Origin: Alphaproteobacteria bacterium
GTDB lineage: Bacteria > Pseudomonadota > Alphaproteobacteria > UBA8366
Direction of reading: 5' to 3'
DNA: 9,022 bases
Assembly (NCBI GenBank): GCA_030743445.1
Contig: JASLSL010000062.1
Span: forward strand, 1 to 9,022
The position numbers and the translations under genes were made by a program. This document shows positions 1 to 6,481 of the stretch, in pieces (position 1 is the stretch's first letter; each line of letters begins with the position of its first letter). The notes beneath the pieces are model-generated. The model worked only from the letters and a program-made list of their open reading frames with translations, made no database searches and was not told where the DNA came from.

Positions 1-350
1 GTCACCACGAAGCCCGATTTGTCGATAATGAAGCCGGAACCGAGCGAGGTCCCCTTACGCGGCGCATCGCGGGGACGGCGATTGAACTCCTCGAAGAAAT
101 CGCGGAACGGCGAGCCTGGCGGGAAATCGAATTGCGGCATTTCCTGGCCCGACCGGCCTTCGATTTTCTGAGTGGTCGAAATGTTGACGACGGCGGGCAG
201 CAACCGCTCCGCCAAATCGGCAAAGCTGTTGGGCGCACCGCGCGCGTCGGCCTCGACCGGCAGCCAAAGCAGCGCCGCCAATAGAGGCAGGATCAAAACC
301 AGGCGCGTGGCGCCTGCCTTTCTTACCAATGGGCTGATAATCCGGGTCAC
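1..350 (-). CDS. degP: DegP/HtrA-type periplasmic serine protease, N-terminal part (cut by window edge)
   Basis: Only the first 116 codons are present; the gene continues beyond position 1. The family is periplasmic trypsin-like protease/chaperones that handle misfolded envelope proteins. Visible: a basic N-terminus, a hydrophobic segment at about residues 18-33 and a possible signal peptidase site after EADA (about residue 36). The mature start follows, with ADLAERLLPAVVNISTTQ, a linker rich in Phe, Pro and Arg (about 71-98), and GSGFIIDKSGFVV (104-116), the usual first strands of the protease domain. The catalytic His, Asp and Ser and the PDZ domains would lie outside the window. The start is GTG at 350, with GGAG seven bases upstream. 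An ATG at 363 is in another frame and gives a protein unlike any protease. The gene lies downstream of hflK-hflC-DUF2065 on the same strand, a known alphaproteobacterial arrangement. DegP, DegQ and MucD cannot be told apart from this fragment. Confidence 0.88.
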   Translation of the reverse strand, partial: MTRIISPLVRKAGATRLVLILPLLAALLWLPVEADARGAPNSFADLAERLLPAVVNISTTQKIEGRSGQEMPQFDFPPGSPFRDFFEEFNRRPRDAPRKGTSLGSGFIIDKSGFVV

Positions 351-357
351 CGGTATT

Positions 358-361
358 CTCC
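358..361 (-). promoter_or_regulatory. Ribosome binding site that fixes the GTG start of the DegP-like gene
   Basis: GGAG on the minus strand sits seven bases before GTG at 350-348. It overlaps the ATG at 363-361, which therefore cannot use it. This supports the GTG start, which is in frame with the recognisable protease sequence. Confidence 0.65.
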
Positions 362-372
362 ATCTAACTGTA

Positions 373-444
373 AGTTGTGTTCCAAATTGCCTGGTCCCGA
401 GATATTGGGATCGTCACGGCTTGGTCCGAATTTGGGACACAATT
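373..444 (-). repeat. Long inverted repeat in the leader of the DegP-like gene
   Basis: The arms TTGTGTTCCAAATT (375-388) and AATTTGGGACACAA (429-442) are reverse complements at 13 of 14 positions, with a 40-base loop. The loop holds a smaller imperfect stem, GGTCCC at 393-398 against GGGATC at 407-412. In the protease mRNA the 3' arm would end about 13 bases before the ribosome binding site. It could therefore be an RNA hairpin controlling translation, or a double operator on DNA. No T-run follows on either strand, so it does not look like a Rho-independent terminator. The arms are AT-rich compared with the surrounding genes. Confidence 0.6.
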
Positions 445-510
445 GGTCGAGATTCAATGCATCGGCCGCATTAATCACAACATTTCCCACGCTTCGGCCA
501 ATATACGCCA

Positions 511-526
511 AATTGTGTTTTAAATG
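511..526 (+). repeat. Third copy of the 16-base element upstream of the DegP-like gene
   Basis: AATTGTGTTTTAAATG at 511-526 matches the element read on the minus strand at 444-429 (AATTGTGTCCCAAATT) at 12 of 16 positions. The plus-strand copy at 373-388 matches that same element at 14 of 16. The three copies share A-A/G-TTGTGT, then three variable bases, then AAAT. Copies in both orientations inside a 201-base spacer suggest a regulator binding site. I cannot assign the regulator. Confidence 0.4.
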
Positions 527-551
527 CGGCGAAAAACGTTGTCGCCGCACG

Positions 552-737
552 CTAACCACGTACCAACCAGACGATCGCGAAGCCAATGACCGCGGCGATC
601 AATCCGCCCCAGCGCAAAACCGGCGGCGGAATTTCGATCGCCTGCGCCATCATGCGCTGCATGCGGCCCGGGAAGAGGGCGTAAAGTGCCCCTTCTATCA
701 CCAATACCAGGCCAAGCGCGGTGATCAGATCGTCTAT
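552..737 (-). CDS. DUF2065 (YjeT-like) small inner-membrane protein, non-standard start
   Basis: A 61-codon frame encodes two hydrophobic helices (about residues 4-22 and 44-59) around a short basic stretch, FPGRMQRMMAQ. This is the typical pattern and length of DUF2065 proteins, which often sit beside hflK/hflC. The protein aligns from its first residues (IDDLITALGLVLVIEG) to its end (VWLVRG). No ATG, GTG or TTG occurs between the upstream in-frame TAG and codon 12. The natural start position is ATA at 737-735, which overlaps the hflC TAG stop and has GAGGG nine bases upstream. Alternatives are CTG at codon 4, TTG or GTG at codons 12-13 (which would lose most of helix 1), or a base error in the assembly. 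Function is unknown; the position suggests a link to the HflKC/FtsH membrane complex. The family call is firm, the start is not. Confidence 0.75.
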   Translation of the reverse strand: MDDLITALGLVLVIEGALYALFPGRMQRMMAQAIEIPPPVLRWGGLIAAVIGFAIVWLVRG

Positions 738-1624
738 TTCTTGTCGCCCTCGCCGACGTCGCTACCTTCACCACTTTGGAAGAAGCGATAGAAGTCGCCC
801 TTGGGCGGCCCGACGTATCTGGTCGAGTCGCCGGTGAGGCCCTTGCTCATCGCCTGCATCGAGCGGAAGAAGTCGAAGAAATCGCGGTCCCTGCCATAGG
901 CGTCGTTGTAAAGTTTTGTCGCCCCAGCATCGCCCTCGCCACGCAGGATTTCCCCGGTCTTCTTGGCATCGGCGATAATGATCCGTTGCTGCTTGTCAGC
1001 GTCGGCGCGAATCCGCCTTGCGTCGCGATCGCCTTCGGCGCGGATTTGGCGGGCTTCCTGCTCGCGCTGGGTCTGCATCCGACGGAAGATCGCCTGACTG
1101 TTCTCCTCCGGCAGGTCGACGCGCTTGATCCGCACGTCGACGACCTCGATGCCGAGATGTCGCGAGCCGGTATCGACCGCCTTGCTGATGGCGATCAACA
1201 GTTCGGCGCGCTTCGCGGTCATCAGGGTCGCAAGCGACGACTGGCCGAAAATCTCGCGCAGGTTCGAGCTGATGATGTTGTTGAGCTGACTCTGCGCATT
1301 ACTCTCGTTGCTGACCGTTTGGTAGAAGGCCAGCGGCTCGACGATGCGGTATCGCGCGAAGGAGTCGACCACGAGCTGTTTCTGGTCGGAAGTCGGGATT
1401 TCCTCCGCATTCGCGTCGAAATCCAATATCCGCTTGTCGAAGTAAACCACCTCCTGGATGAACGGCAGCTTGAAATGAAGGCCCGGATCCTTGACCTCGC
1501 GCCGCGGGTCGCCGAATTGGGTGACCAGTGCCTGTTCGCCCATGCGAATCACGAAGATCGAAGAAAACGCGGTAATGCCGAGGGCGACGATCACAATGCC
1601 TGCTATGAGCGCGCTGCGTTTCAT
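734..1624 (-). CDS. hflC: HflC, SPFH-family subunit of the HflKC membrane complex
   Basis: A 296-aa protein, normal for HflC. HflC pairs with HflK in a large inner-membrane assembly that surrounds and modulates the AAA protease FtsH. Residues 5-26 form one N-terminal membrane anchor. The SPFH/band-7 domain follows (about 27-185), with the typical MGEQALVTQFGDP and GLHFKLPFIQEV stretches. A long charged helix rich in Arg, Ala, Glu and Asp (about 178-230) fits the coiled coil of this family. A Phe-rich region (DFFDFFRSMQAM, 248-259) and an acidic Gly/Ser tail end the protein. Its ATG overlaps the hflK stop by four bases (ATGA), so translation is probably coupled, and purine-rich sequence precedes it. 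Its TAG stop overlaps the proposed start of the DUF2065 gene. Confidence 0.95.
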   Translation of the reverse strand: MKRSALIAGIVIVALGITAFSSIFVIRMGEQALVTQFGDPRREVKDPGLHFKLPFIQEVVYFDKRILDFDANAEEIPTSDQKQLVVDSFARYRIVEPLAFYQTVSNESNAQSQLNNIISSNLREIFGQSSLATLMTAKRAELLIAISKAVDTGSRHLGIEVVDVRIKRVDLPEENSQAIFRRMQTQREQEARQIRAEGDRDARRIRADADKQQRIIIADAKKTGEILRGEGDAGATKLYNDAYGRDRDFFDFFRSMQAMSKGLTGDSTRYVGPPKGDFYRFFQSGEGSDVGEGDKK

Positions 1625-2706
1625 TTCGCCGCCCCCTTCTCCGCACTCGACTTGTCCCTTGGCTTGGTCAATTGGTCGAGCGGCAGGTAGGGCACGGCGC
1701 TGCTGTCCTGGAGCAGCACCTTGTCCATTCCCTGCAAGACGCCTTCCATGGTCTCGAGATACATGCGCCGCTTGGTGACATCCTTATCCTTGATGTACTC
1801 CTCGTAGACCGACAGGAAGCGCTGCGATTCGCCTTCCGCCTTCCTGATCTTCTCCTGTTTGTAAGCTTCGGCCGAGGCAACGACTTGCGCCGCCTGGCCC
1901 AGGGCCCGCTGGACCACCTCGTTGCGATAGGCGGTCGCTTCGTTGACCGCGCGTTCCTTGTCGGCACGCGCCGCCTGGACGTCGCGGAAAGCGTCGATCA
2001 CCGCTTCCGGCGGATCGACCTTCTGGATTTCGACGGTGGTTATGGTGATTCCCGCGCCGTAATCGTCGAGGATCCTCTGGATCAGCACCTTGGTTGAGCC
2101 GGTGATCTTGCCGCGTCCCGTGGTGCGGGCCGTTTCGAACTCGTCCTTGCCGATGGTCTCGCGCATCGCGGCTTCGGCCGCGGCCTTCACCGTCAGCTCG
2201 GGATTGCGGACCTTGAAAAGGAAATTCGCGGCGTTCTTGATCTTCCAGAACACCACGAACTGGATGTCGATGATGTTCTCGTCACCGGTCAGCATCAGGC
2301 TTTCCTGGATGACGTTGCGGGTGACCGACGACCGACGGCCGGCGGTGCCGCCGCGGAAACCGACCTCGACCCGGTTGACGCGCGTCACCTCCGGCGTGAT
2401 CACCTCGCCGATCGGCGCCGGAAGGTTGTAGTGCAGGCCCGGTAGGGTCTGCGCCCAAAGCTTGCCGAAGATCAGCGCCACACCCTGCTGGTTCGTGTCG
2501 ACCCGGTAGAACCCGGTAGCGAGCCAGACCAGCACGACGATCGCCGCGATCAGGATCAGCCCCTTGCCCGAGCCGCCGCTCGGCAGGAACCGTCGTACCT
2601 TGTCCTGGCTGCGACGCAGCATCTCCTCGATATCGGGCGGCGGCTTACCGCCTCCCGGACGACCGCCCCACGGGCCGCCGCCGCCGCCTTGGTTTTGCCA
2701 TGGCAT
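1621..2706 (-). CDS. hflK: HflK, SPFH-family subunit of the HflKC membrane complex
   Basis: A 361-aa protein and the first gene of the minus-strand operon. HflK and HflC form a hetero-oligomeric cage on the inner membrane that controls access of substrates to FtsH. The N-terminus (1-24) is rich in Gly, Pro and Trp, as is usual for HflK. A short basic amphipathic stretch follows, then one membrane segment (about 49-65). The SPFH domain starts at YRVDTNQQGVALIFGK and includes PGLHYNLPAPI and GDENIIDIQFVVFWKIK. A charged, Ala-rich helical region (about 240-300) matches the family coiled coil. The C-terminus is basic. The start ATG at 2706 has GGGGA about eight bases upstream. The gene is divergent from mrp across a 159-base region. 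No key region looks missing. Confidence 0.95.
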   Translation of the reverse strand: MPWQNQGGGGGPWGGRPGGGKPPPDIEEMLRRSQDKVRRFLPSGGSGKGLILIAAIVVLVWLATGFYRVDTNQQGVALIFGKLWAQTLPGLHYNLPAPIGEVITPEVTRVNRVEVGFRGGTAGRRSSVTRNVIQESLMLTGDENIIDIQFVVFWKIKNAANFLFKVRNPELTVKAAAEAAMRETIGKDEFETARTTGRGKITGSTKVLIQRILDDYGAGITITTVEIQKVDPPEAVIDAFRDVQAARADKERAVNEATAYRNEVVQRALGQAAQVVASAEAYKQEKIRKAEGESQRFLSVYEEYIKDKDVTKRRMYLETMEGVLQGMDKVLLQDSSAVPYLPLDQLTKPRDKSSAEKGAAK

Positions 2707-2865
2707 GAAATCTGTCCCCGCCTATAAATCCTGTGGTTAATCGCCCTGCCGCAGCCCTTTCCAAGCGGGCCGCTTATCCTATATGACAGCATACCCCGCC
2801 ACGCCGGTAAAAGCTAAGGAACTGCGGCGGATACGCATATTGGGTCGTTTCGGGAGTTTTCAAGC
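2707..2865. promoter_or_regulatory. Divergent promoter region between hflK and mrp
   Basis: These 159 bases separate two divergent start codons and so must hold promoters for both operons, unless one is read from elsewhere. On the plus strand TTTCCA (2758-2763) and TATATG (2780-2785), 16 bases apart, make a weak sigma-70-like pair. Each matches the consensus at four of six positions. On the minus strand nothing better than three to four matches was seen. Ribosome binding sites are GGGAG at 2852-2856 for mrp and GGGGA before hflK. The promoter calls are guesses. Confidence 0.35.
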
Positions 2866-4011
2866 ATGGCCGAGGTCACCGAAGATCAGGTGCTCGATGC
2901 GCTGAAGGGCGTCACCGATCCCGACAACGGCGAGGACGTGGTCTCGCTCGGGATGGTTTCGGGTCTCGTCGTCAAGGACGGCAATGTCGGGTTTGCGATC
3001 GAAGTCGATCCGGAACGCGGTCCCCAACTCGAGCCTTTGCGCAAGGCGGCGGAGGAAGCGGTCGATGCGGTGCCAGGGGTGCTGTCGGTGACTGCCGTGC
3101 TGACCGCCGAACGCCAGGCCGGCGCGCAACAACCGCCGCCGCCGCAAGCGCAGGGTCTGGCGCCGCAAGGTCCCGCCCCACACGGCGCGGGCCCCGACGC
3201 GCCGCTCGCCCCCGGGGTCAAGCACATCGTCGCCATCGCCAGCGGCAAGGGCGGTGTCGGCAAGTCGACGGTCGCGGTCAATATCGCCCTGGCGCTCACT
3301 GCGGCCGGGCACAAGACCGGCATGCTGGACGCGGACATCTACGGGCCCTCGCAACCGCGCATGACGGGTATCTCCGGCCAACCCAACAGCGCCGACGGTC
3401 AGACCCTGGACCCGATGGAGAATTACGGCCTCAAGGTCATGTCGATGGGCTTCCTCGTCGCCGAGGACACGCCGATGATCTGGCGCGGTCCGATGGTGAT
3501 GAGCGCGCTGCAGCAGATGCTGCGCGACGTCAATTGGGGCGAGTTGGATATCATGATCGTCGATATGCCGCCCGGCACCGGCGACGCACAACTGACGATG
3601 GCGCAACAAGTGCCTTTGGCCGGCGCGGTGATCGTGTCGACGCCACAGGACATAGCCTTGCTCGATACGCGCAAGGGGCTCAACATGTTCCGCAAGGTCG
3701 ACGTTCCGGTCTTGGGCGTCGTCGAGAACATGAGCTACTTCAAGTGTCCCGAATGCGGTCACGAATCGCACATCTTCAGCCATGGCGGCGCCAAGCTGGA
3801 AGCCGAGCGGCTGGGCATCGACTTCTTGGGCGAGGTGCCGCTCGACATCGAGATTCGCGAGACCTCGGACGGGGGCCGGCCGATCGTCGTCAGCGACCCG
3901 GAGAACGAGCACGCCAAGACGTTCCGCGCCATCGCCGACCGCATCTGGGACAAAGTAAACGACGAAGGGGCAGCTCTGGGACGGAAGATGCCGGAGATCA
4001 TCGTCCACTAA
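2866..4011 (+). CDS. apbC: Mrp/ApbC-type iron-sulfur cluster carrier ATPase
   Basis: A 381-aa protein of the Mrp/ApbC/Nbp35 family. These cytoplasmic P-loop ATPases bind a labile 4Fe-4S cluster and pass it to target enzymes. The N-terminal MIP18/DUF59 domain covers about residues 1-85. A Pro/Gln/Ala/Gly-rich linker (about 86-116) follows, then the ATPase domain. This has the deviant Walker A GKGGVGKST at 127-135, DADIYGPSQP at 155-164 and the switch/Walker B region IVDMPPGTGD at 231-240. The cluster-binding pair CPEC is at 294-297, in the usual ENMSYFKCPECGH setting. Length and domain order are standard. The start ATG is preceded by GGGAG nine bases upstream. The next gene begins 13 bases after the stop, so co-transcription with the secreted-protein genes is likely. 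No functional link to them is obvious. The gene is often named mrp as well. Confidence 0.95.
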   Translation: MAEVTEDQVLDALKGVTDPDNGEDVVSLGMVSGLVVKDGNVGFAIEVDPERGPQLEPLRKAAEEAVDAVPGVLSVTAVLTAERQAGAQQPPPPQAQGLAPQGPAPHGAGPDAPLAPGVKHIVAIASGKGGVGKSTVAVNIALALTAAGHKTGMLDADIYGPSQPRMTGISGQPNSADGQTLDPMENYGLKVMSMGFLVAEDTPMIWRGPMVMSALQQMLRDVNWGELDIMIVDMPPGTGDAQLTMAQQVPLAGAVIVSTPQDIALLDTRKGLNMFRKVDVPVLGVVENMSYFKCPECGHESHIFSHGGAKLEAERLGIDFLGEVPLDIEIRETSDGGRPIVVSDPENEHAKTFRAIADRIWDKVNDEGAALGRKMPEIIVH

Positions 4012-4024
4012 AGGCCACCATTCC

Positions 4025-4912
4025 ATGATGCGGCGCACAATAATTCTTTTCATTGTCGCCGTGCTGATCGCCGGGCCGCCGGCGCTGGCCGAAAACGCGC
4101 CGTTGCAGGCGCTGAAACACATCAATGCGCTCCGCGGGCAACATGGACTCAAGCCGATTCGGATCGAGGCGCGCTTGACCGTGGCGGCGCGAAGCCACGC
4201 CCGCGAGATGGCCCGGCGCGATTTCTTCGACGTCCGCGGCGCCGACGGCTCGACCTTCGAGTCCCGCATCCGCGACGCCGGTTACCCCTATATGCGCGTC
4301 GCTCTGCAAATGGCCGCCGGCTATCGTTCTCCGGCCGCCGTCGTCGCCCACTGGGTCGAAAAGGAAGACAGCCGAAAGTACCTGCTCGATCCGGATTTCG
4401 TCGAGGCGGGCCTCGCCTATGCCGCCAAGGCAAAAGGGCCGGGGCGTAGCGGTCTCGATCATTTTTGGGTCTTGACCCTGGCCGAGCCAACGCGCGCCGT
4501 CCGCGGCGACTGGCAGCGCGAGATCGTCCACCGCATCAACGAATTTCGCGCCGAGTACCGCCTCGACCCGGTGCGCTTGAACGAGCGGCTCAACATTGCA
4601 GCACAGGCCCACGCCGACGACATGGCGCGGCGCGACTATTTCGATCACGTCTCACCCGAGGGCGGCACGGTCGGCGATCGGGCGACCACGGCCGGTTACA
4701 CCTGGCGCCGCATCCTCGAAAACCTGGCCGCCGGACACGCCAGCCCGGCCGAGGCGGTCGAAGGCTGGAAACTGTCGAATGACCACCGACACGCGATGCT
4801 CGACCGCAACGTCCAAGAGGCCGGCGTCGGTTATACTTATCTGCCGGAGGACGGCGGACGCGTCCGTTCGGTGCATTACTGGGCATTGAGTTTGGGGCGG
4901 AGGTTAAGGTGA
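4025..4912 (+). CDS. Secreted protein with two tandem CAP/SCP domains, the first degenerate
   Basis: A 295-aa protein with a signal peptide (about 1-22, site after ALA) and two copies of the CAP/SCP fold (about 27-153 and 163-291). CAP proteins are secreted and often bind divalent metal, but most bacterial ones have no proven role. The copies align along their length: ARRDFFD (64-69) with ARRDYFD (202-207), AAGYRSPAAVVAHW with AAGHASPAEAVEGW, and VEAGLAY with QEAGVGY. The second copy keeps the usual cavity residues His208 (FDH), Glu232 (ENL) and His254 (DHR). In the first copy the matching positions are Val70, Gln95 and Ser116, so it probably cannot bind metal the same way. The start could be ATG 4025 or 4028; both give the same export signal, and the upstream ribosome binding site (AAAGG) is weak. 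The gene lies 13 bases after mrp and overlaps the next gene. Confidence 0.88.
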   Translation: MMRRTIILFIVAVLIAGPPALAENAPLQALKHINALRGQHGLKPIRIEARLTVAARSHAREMARRDFFDVRGADGSTFESRIRDAGYPYMRVALQMAAGYRSPAAVVAHWVEKEDSRKYLLDPDFVEAGLAYAAKAKGPGRSGLDHFWVLTLAEPTRAVRGDWQREIVHRINEFRAEYRLDPVRLNERLNIAAQAHADDMARRDYFDHVSPEGGTVGDRATTAGYTWRRILENLAAGHASPAEAVEGWKLSNDHRHAMLDRNVQEAGVGYTYLPEDGGRVRSVHYWALSLGRRLR

Positions 4913-5712
4913 TGCGACGCTTTTTTATTTTCCTCGTTTTGATCGTGTTTGCCGCACCCGGTCTGGCCACCTCGAAGGAATGGGCCGAGGATCTGCCCGC
5001 GCGACCCGGGGTCAAGCAGCGGGTGCTGTTCATAGAACCACCCGGGAAACCGGTGGCCAGCGCCATTTTGTTCACCGGCGGCAAGGGCAAGATCGGCCTC
5101 AGGAAAGACGGTACGATCAAGCGTGGCGGAAATTTTCTCGTCAAGACGCGAAATATATTTGCCAGCCATGACCTTTTGGTCGCGGTGGTCGACGCTCCCT
5201 CCGACGAAAAGGACCACGACGGCATGTCGGGCCACCGGAAAACCGCCGCGCACGCCAGGGACATCGCCGCCGTCATCAAACGGCTGCGCGAGCTGACTCC
5301 GGTGCCGGTCTGGCTGATCGGCACCAGCCGCGGCACGATTTCCGCCGCCAACGGCGCGGCACGCCTCTCGGGGCGCGAGGGGCCGGACGGGATCGTCCTG
5401 ACCTCGAGCGTCGTCGCGACCGGTAATCGCATGCAGGACAGCGTCTTCGACGTCGACGTCGAGGACATCCGCGTGCCAGCTCTGGTGGTTCACCACAAGG
5501 ACGATAGCTGTTACGTAACCCTGTGGCGGGATGCGGATAGCCTGCCGAAGGAACTCGTCAATTCACCGAAAACGGAGCTCATGACCATCACCGGCGGCGA
5601 TGGCGGCGAGGTCGACGCCGAATGCGGTCCGAAATCGCACCATGGTTTTCTGGATCAACGCGAGCCGGTGATCGAACGCATCGCCGACTGGATCAAGGCG
5701 ATCAAACCCTGA
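4909..5712 (+). CDS. Secreted alpha/beta-hydrolase-fold protein of unknown substrate
   Basis: A 267-aa protein with a signal peptide (about 1-20, site after GLA) followed by an alpha/beta-hydrolase-like chain. Residues 38-57 give an early strand and a Gly-rich loop (RVLFIEP, AILFTGGKG). The nucleophile elbow is IGTSRGT, with Ser140 as probable nucleophile. Asp198 or Asp199 in VVHHKDDSC and His244 or His245 in KSHHGFL are the likely acid and base. Cys201 and Cys239 lie near these and could form a disulfide in the periplasm. Esterase or lipase-like activity is a reasonable guess, but I recognise no specific subfamily or substrate. The start is either GTG 4909 or ATG 4912. Strong GGAGG (4899-4903) is five bases from the first and eight from the second, favouring ATG. 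Either way the start overlaps the stop of the CAP gene, so translation is probably coupled. Confidence 0.8.
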   Translation: MMRRFFIFLVLIVFAAPGLATSKEWAEDLPARPGVKQRVLFIEPPGKPVASAILFTGGKGKIGLRKDGTIKRGGNFLVKTRNIFASHDLLVAVVDAPSDEKDHDGMSGHRKTAAHARDIAAVIKRLRELTPVPVWLIGTSRGTISAANGAARLSGREGPDGIVLTSSVVATGNRMQDSVFDVDVEDIRVPALVVHHKDDSCYVTLWRDADSLPKELVNSPKTELMTITGGDGGEVDAECGPKSHHGFLDQREPVIERIADWIKAIKP

Positions 5713-5716
5713 CGCC

Positions 5717-6469
5717 ATGCGAATCATCGTTTGCGCTTCAGTCGTAACCGTGCTGCTCCTCTCCGCCGATCGAGTGCCGGCCGAGGTCGACAAGCCGACC
5801 TTCGAGGACATGAGCTTCGCCGCGACCGTCATGAAATCGCGGGCGAGCGCCGAGCATGGCGATCGCATGAGCCAGCTCGTCCTCGGTATTGGCCATGCGA
5901 CAGGGCGCGGCGCGCCCCGTGACCTAGTGGTGGCGGCGAAATGGTACCGCCGGGCGGCGGAACAGGGATCGCTCGAGGCCCAATACCTACTCGGCGAATC
6001 CTACGTCACCGGCCGCGGCGTCTCGCGTGACGCCGAGAAAGCGGTCGACTGGCTCCTGAAAGCCGCCGAACAGGCGATGCCGGAAGCGCAAATCTGGCTC
6101 GGCCTGCTTTACGTCGAAGGTCGCGGCCTGCCGCGGGACCGGGAAAAAGCCGCGGCATGGTTCCGCCGCGCCATCGACCAGGGCAACGGCGTCGGGCGCG
6201 ACGCGCTCGGCGTCGATTTCTGGCAGCGCACCGGCATTCTGCCCGATTACGCGGCAATGGCCCGCTGGCTTCGACCGGCCGCGAACAGGGGATTTGTCCC
6301 GGCGCAGTACTTTCTCGCCGTACTGCTCGCCAACGGTCTCGGCGGCGAACACGATTGCACACAGGCGATCGGGTGGTTGCGGCGCGCGGCCGAGGGAGGG
6401 CTCGTCGACGCCGCGGTCGGCCTGGCGCAGATGCAGGCCTTGGGCCGGCCCTGCGTCGTCTTGCGCTAA
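5717..6469 (+). CDS. Secreted Sel1-like repeat (SLR/TPR-like) protein
   Basis: A 250-aa protein with a signal peptide (about 1-22, site after VPA), then Sel1-like helical repeats of about 36 residues. Repeats fall at about 49-83, 85-119, 121-155, 157-191 and 193-228. Units 1-3 show the typical pattern of Ala-x-x-x-Leu-Gly, a GRG turn and Ala-x-x-W-x-x-x-Ala-A (GRGAPRDLVVAAKWYRRAAEQG, in two parts, is typical). The fourth lacks the GRG turn and is diverged. Such solenoids bind other proteins. In the periplasm they often act as adaptors in cell-wall or signalling complexes, which would fit the two neighbouring secreted proteins. Mature Cys214 and Cys246 could pair. The start ATG is four bases after the hydrolase stop, with only a weak ribosome binding site (AAGG), suggesting coupling. 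It is the last gene of the plus-strand unit. Confidence 0.88.
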   Translation: MRIIVCASVVTVLLLSADRVPAEVDKPTFEDMSFAATVMKSRASAEHGDRMSQLVLGIGHATGRGAPRDLVVAAKWYRRAAEQGSLEAQYLLGESYVTGRGVSRDAEKAVDWLLKAAEQAMPEAQIWLGLLYVEGRGLPRDREKAAAWFRRAIDQGNGVGRDALGVDFWQRTGILPDYAAMARWLRPAANRGFVPAQYFLAVLLANGLGGEHDCTQAIGWLRRAAEGGLVDAAVGLAQMQALGRPCVVLR

Positions 6470-6481
6470 CACCCCCGACTC

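Larger units (their letters stand above)
351..551. other. Spacer between the DUF2065 gene and the DegP-like gene; no gene seen
   Basis: This 201-base stretch has no convincing coding sequence on either strand. It is visibly more AT-rich than its neighbours and holds the inverted repeat and the three-copy element described separately. It presumably carries a promoter for the protease, separate from the hflKC promoter, but no clear -35/-10 pair stands out. A GGAAC at 383-379 (minus strand) recalls extracytoplasmic sigma factor -35 boxes. It lies too close to the start codon to be persuasive. Confidence 0.5.

Noticed and set aside
375..791. 138-codon plus-strand open frame across the degP leader and the DUF2065 gene
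   Set aside because: It covers the repeat-rich spacer and the opposite strand of the DUF2065 and hflC ends. No domain, signal or membrane pattern is seen, and DUF2065 explains the conserved part.
776..1690. 304-codon plus-strand open frame opposite hflC
   Set aside because: It is antisense to hflC and overlaps the hflK end. It matches the antisense-frame pattern expected at this GC content and has no good ribosome binding site or domain.
2818..2852. GGAAC and CGTT boxes upstream of mrp as a general-stress (EcfG-type) promoter
   Set aside because: GGAAC at 2818-2822 and CGTT at 2846-2849 are 23 bases apart. This is too far for the 16-17 base spacing such promoters need.
2860..4269. 469-codon minus-strand open frame opposite mrp and the CAP gene
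   Set aside because: It runs antisense to mrp, whose motifs are unmistakable, and across the mrp-CAP junction. Its composition (rich in His, Arg, Asp and Val) is typical of the antisense frame of a GC-rich gene, with no recognisable domain.
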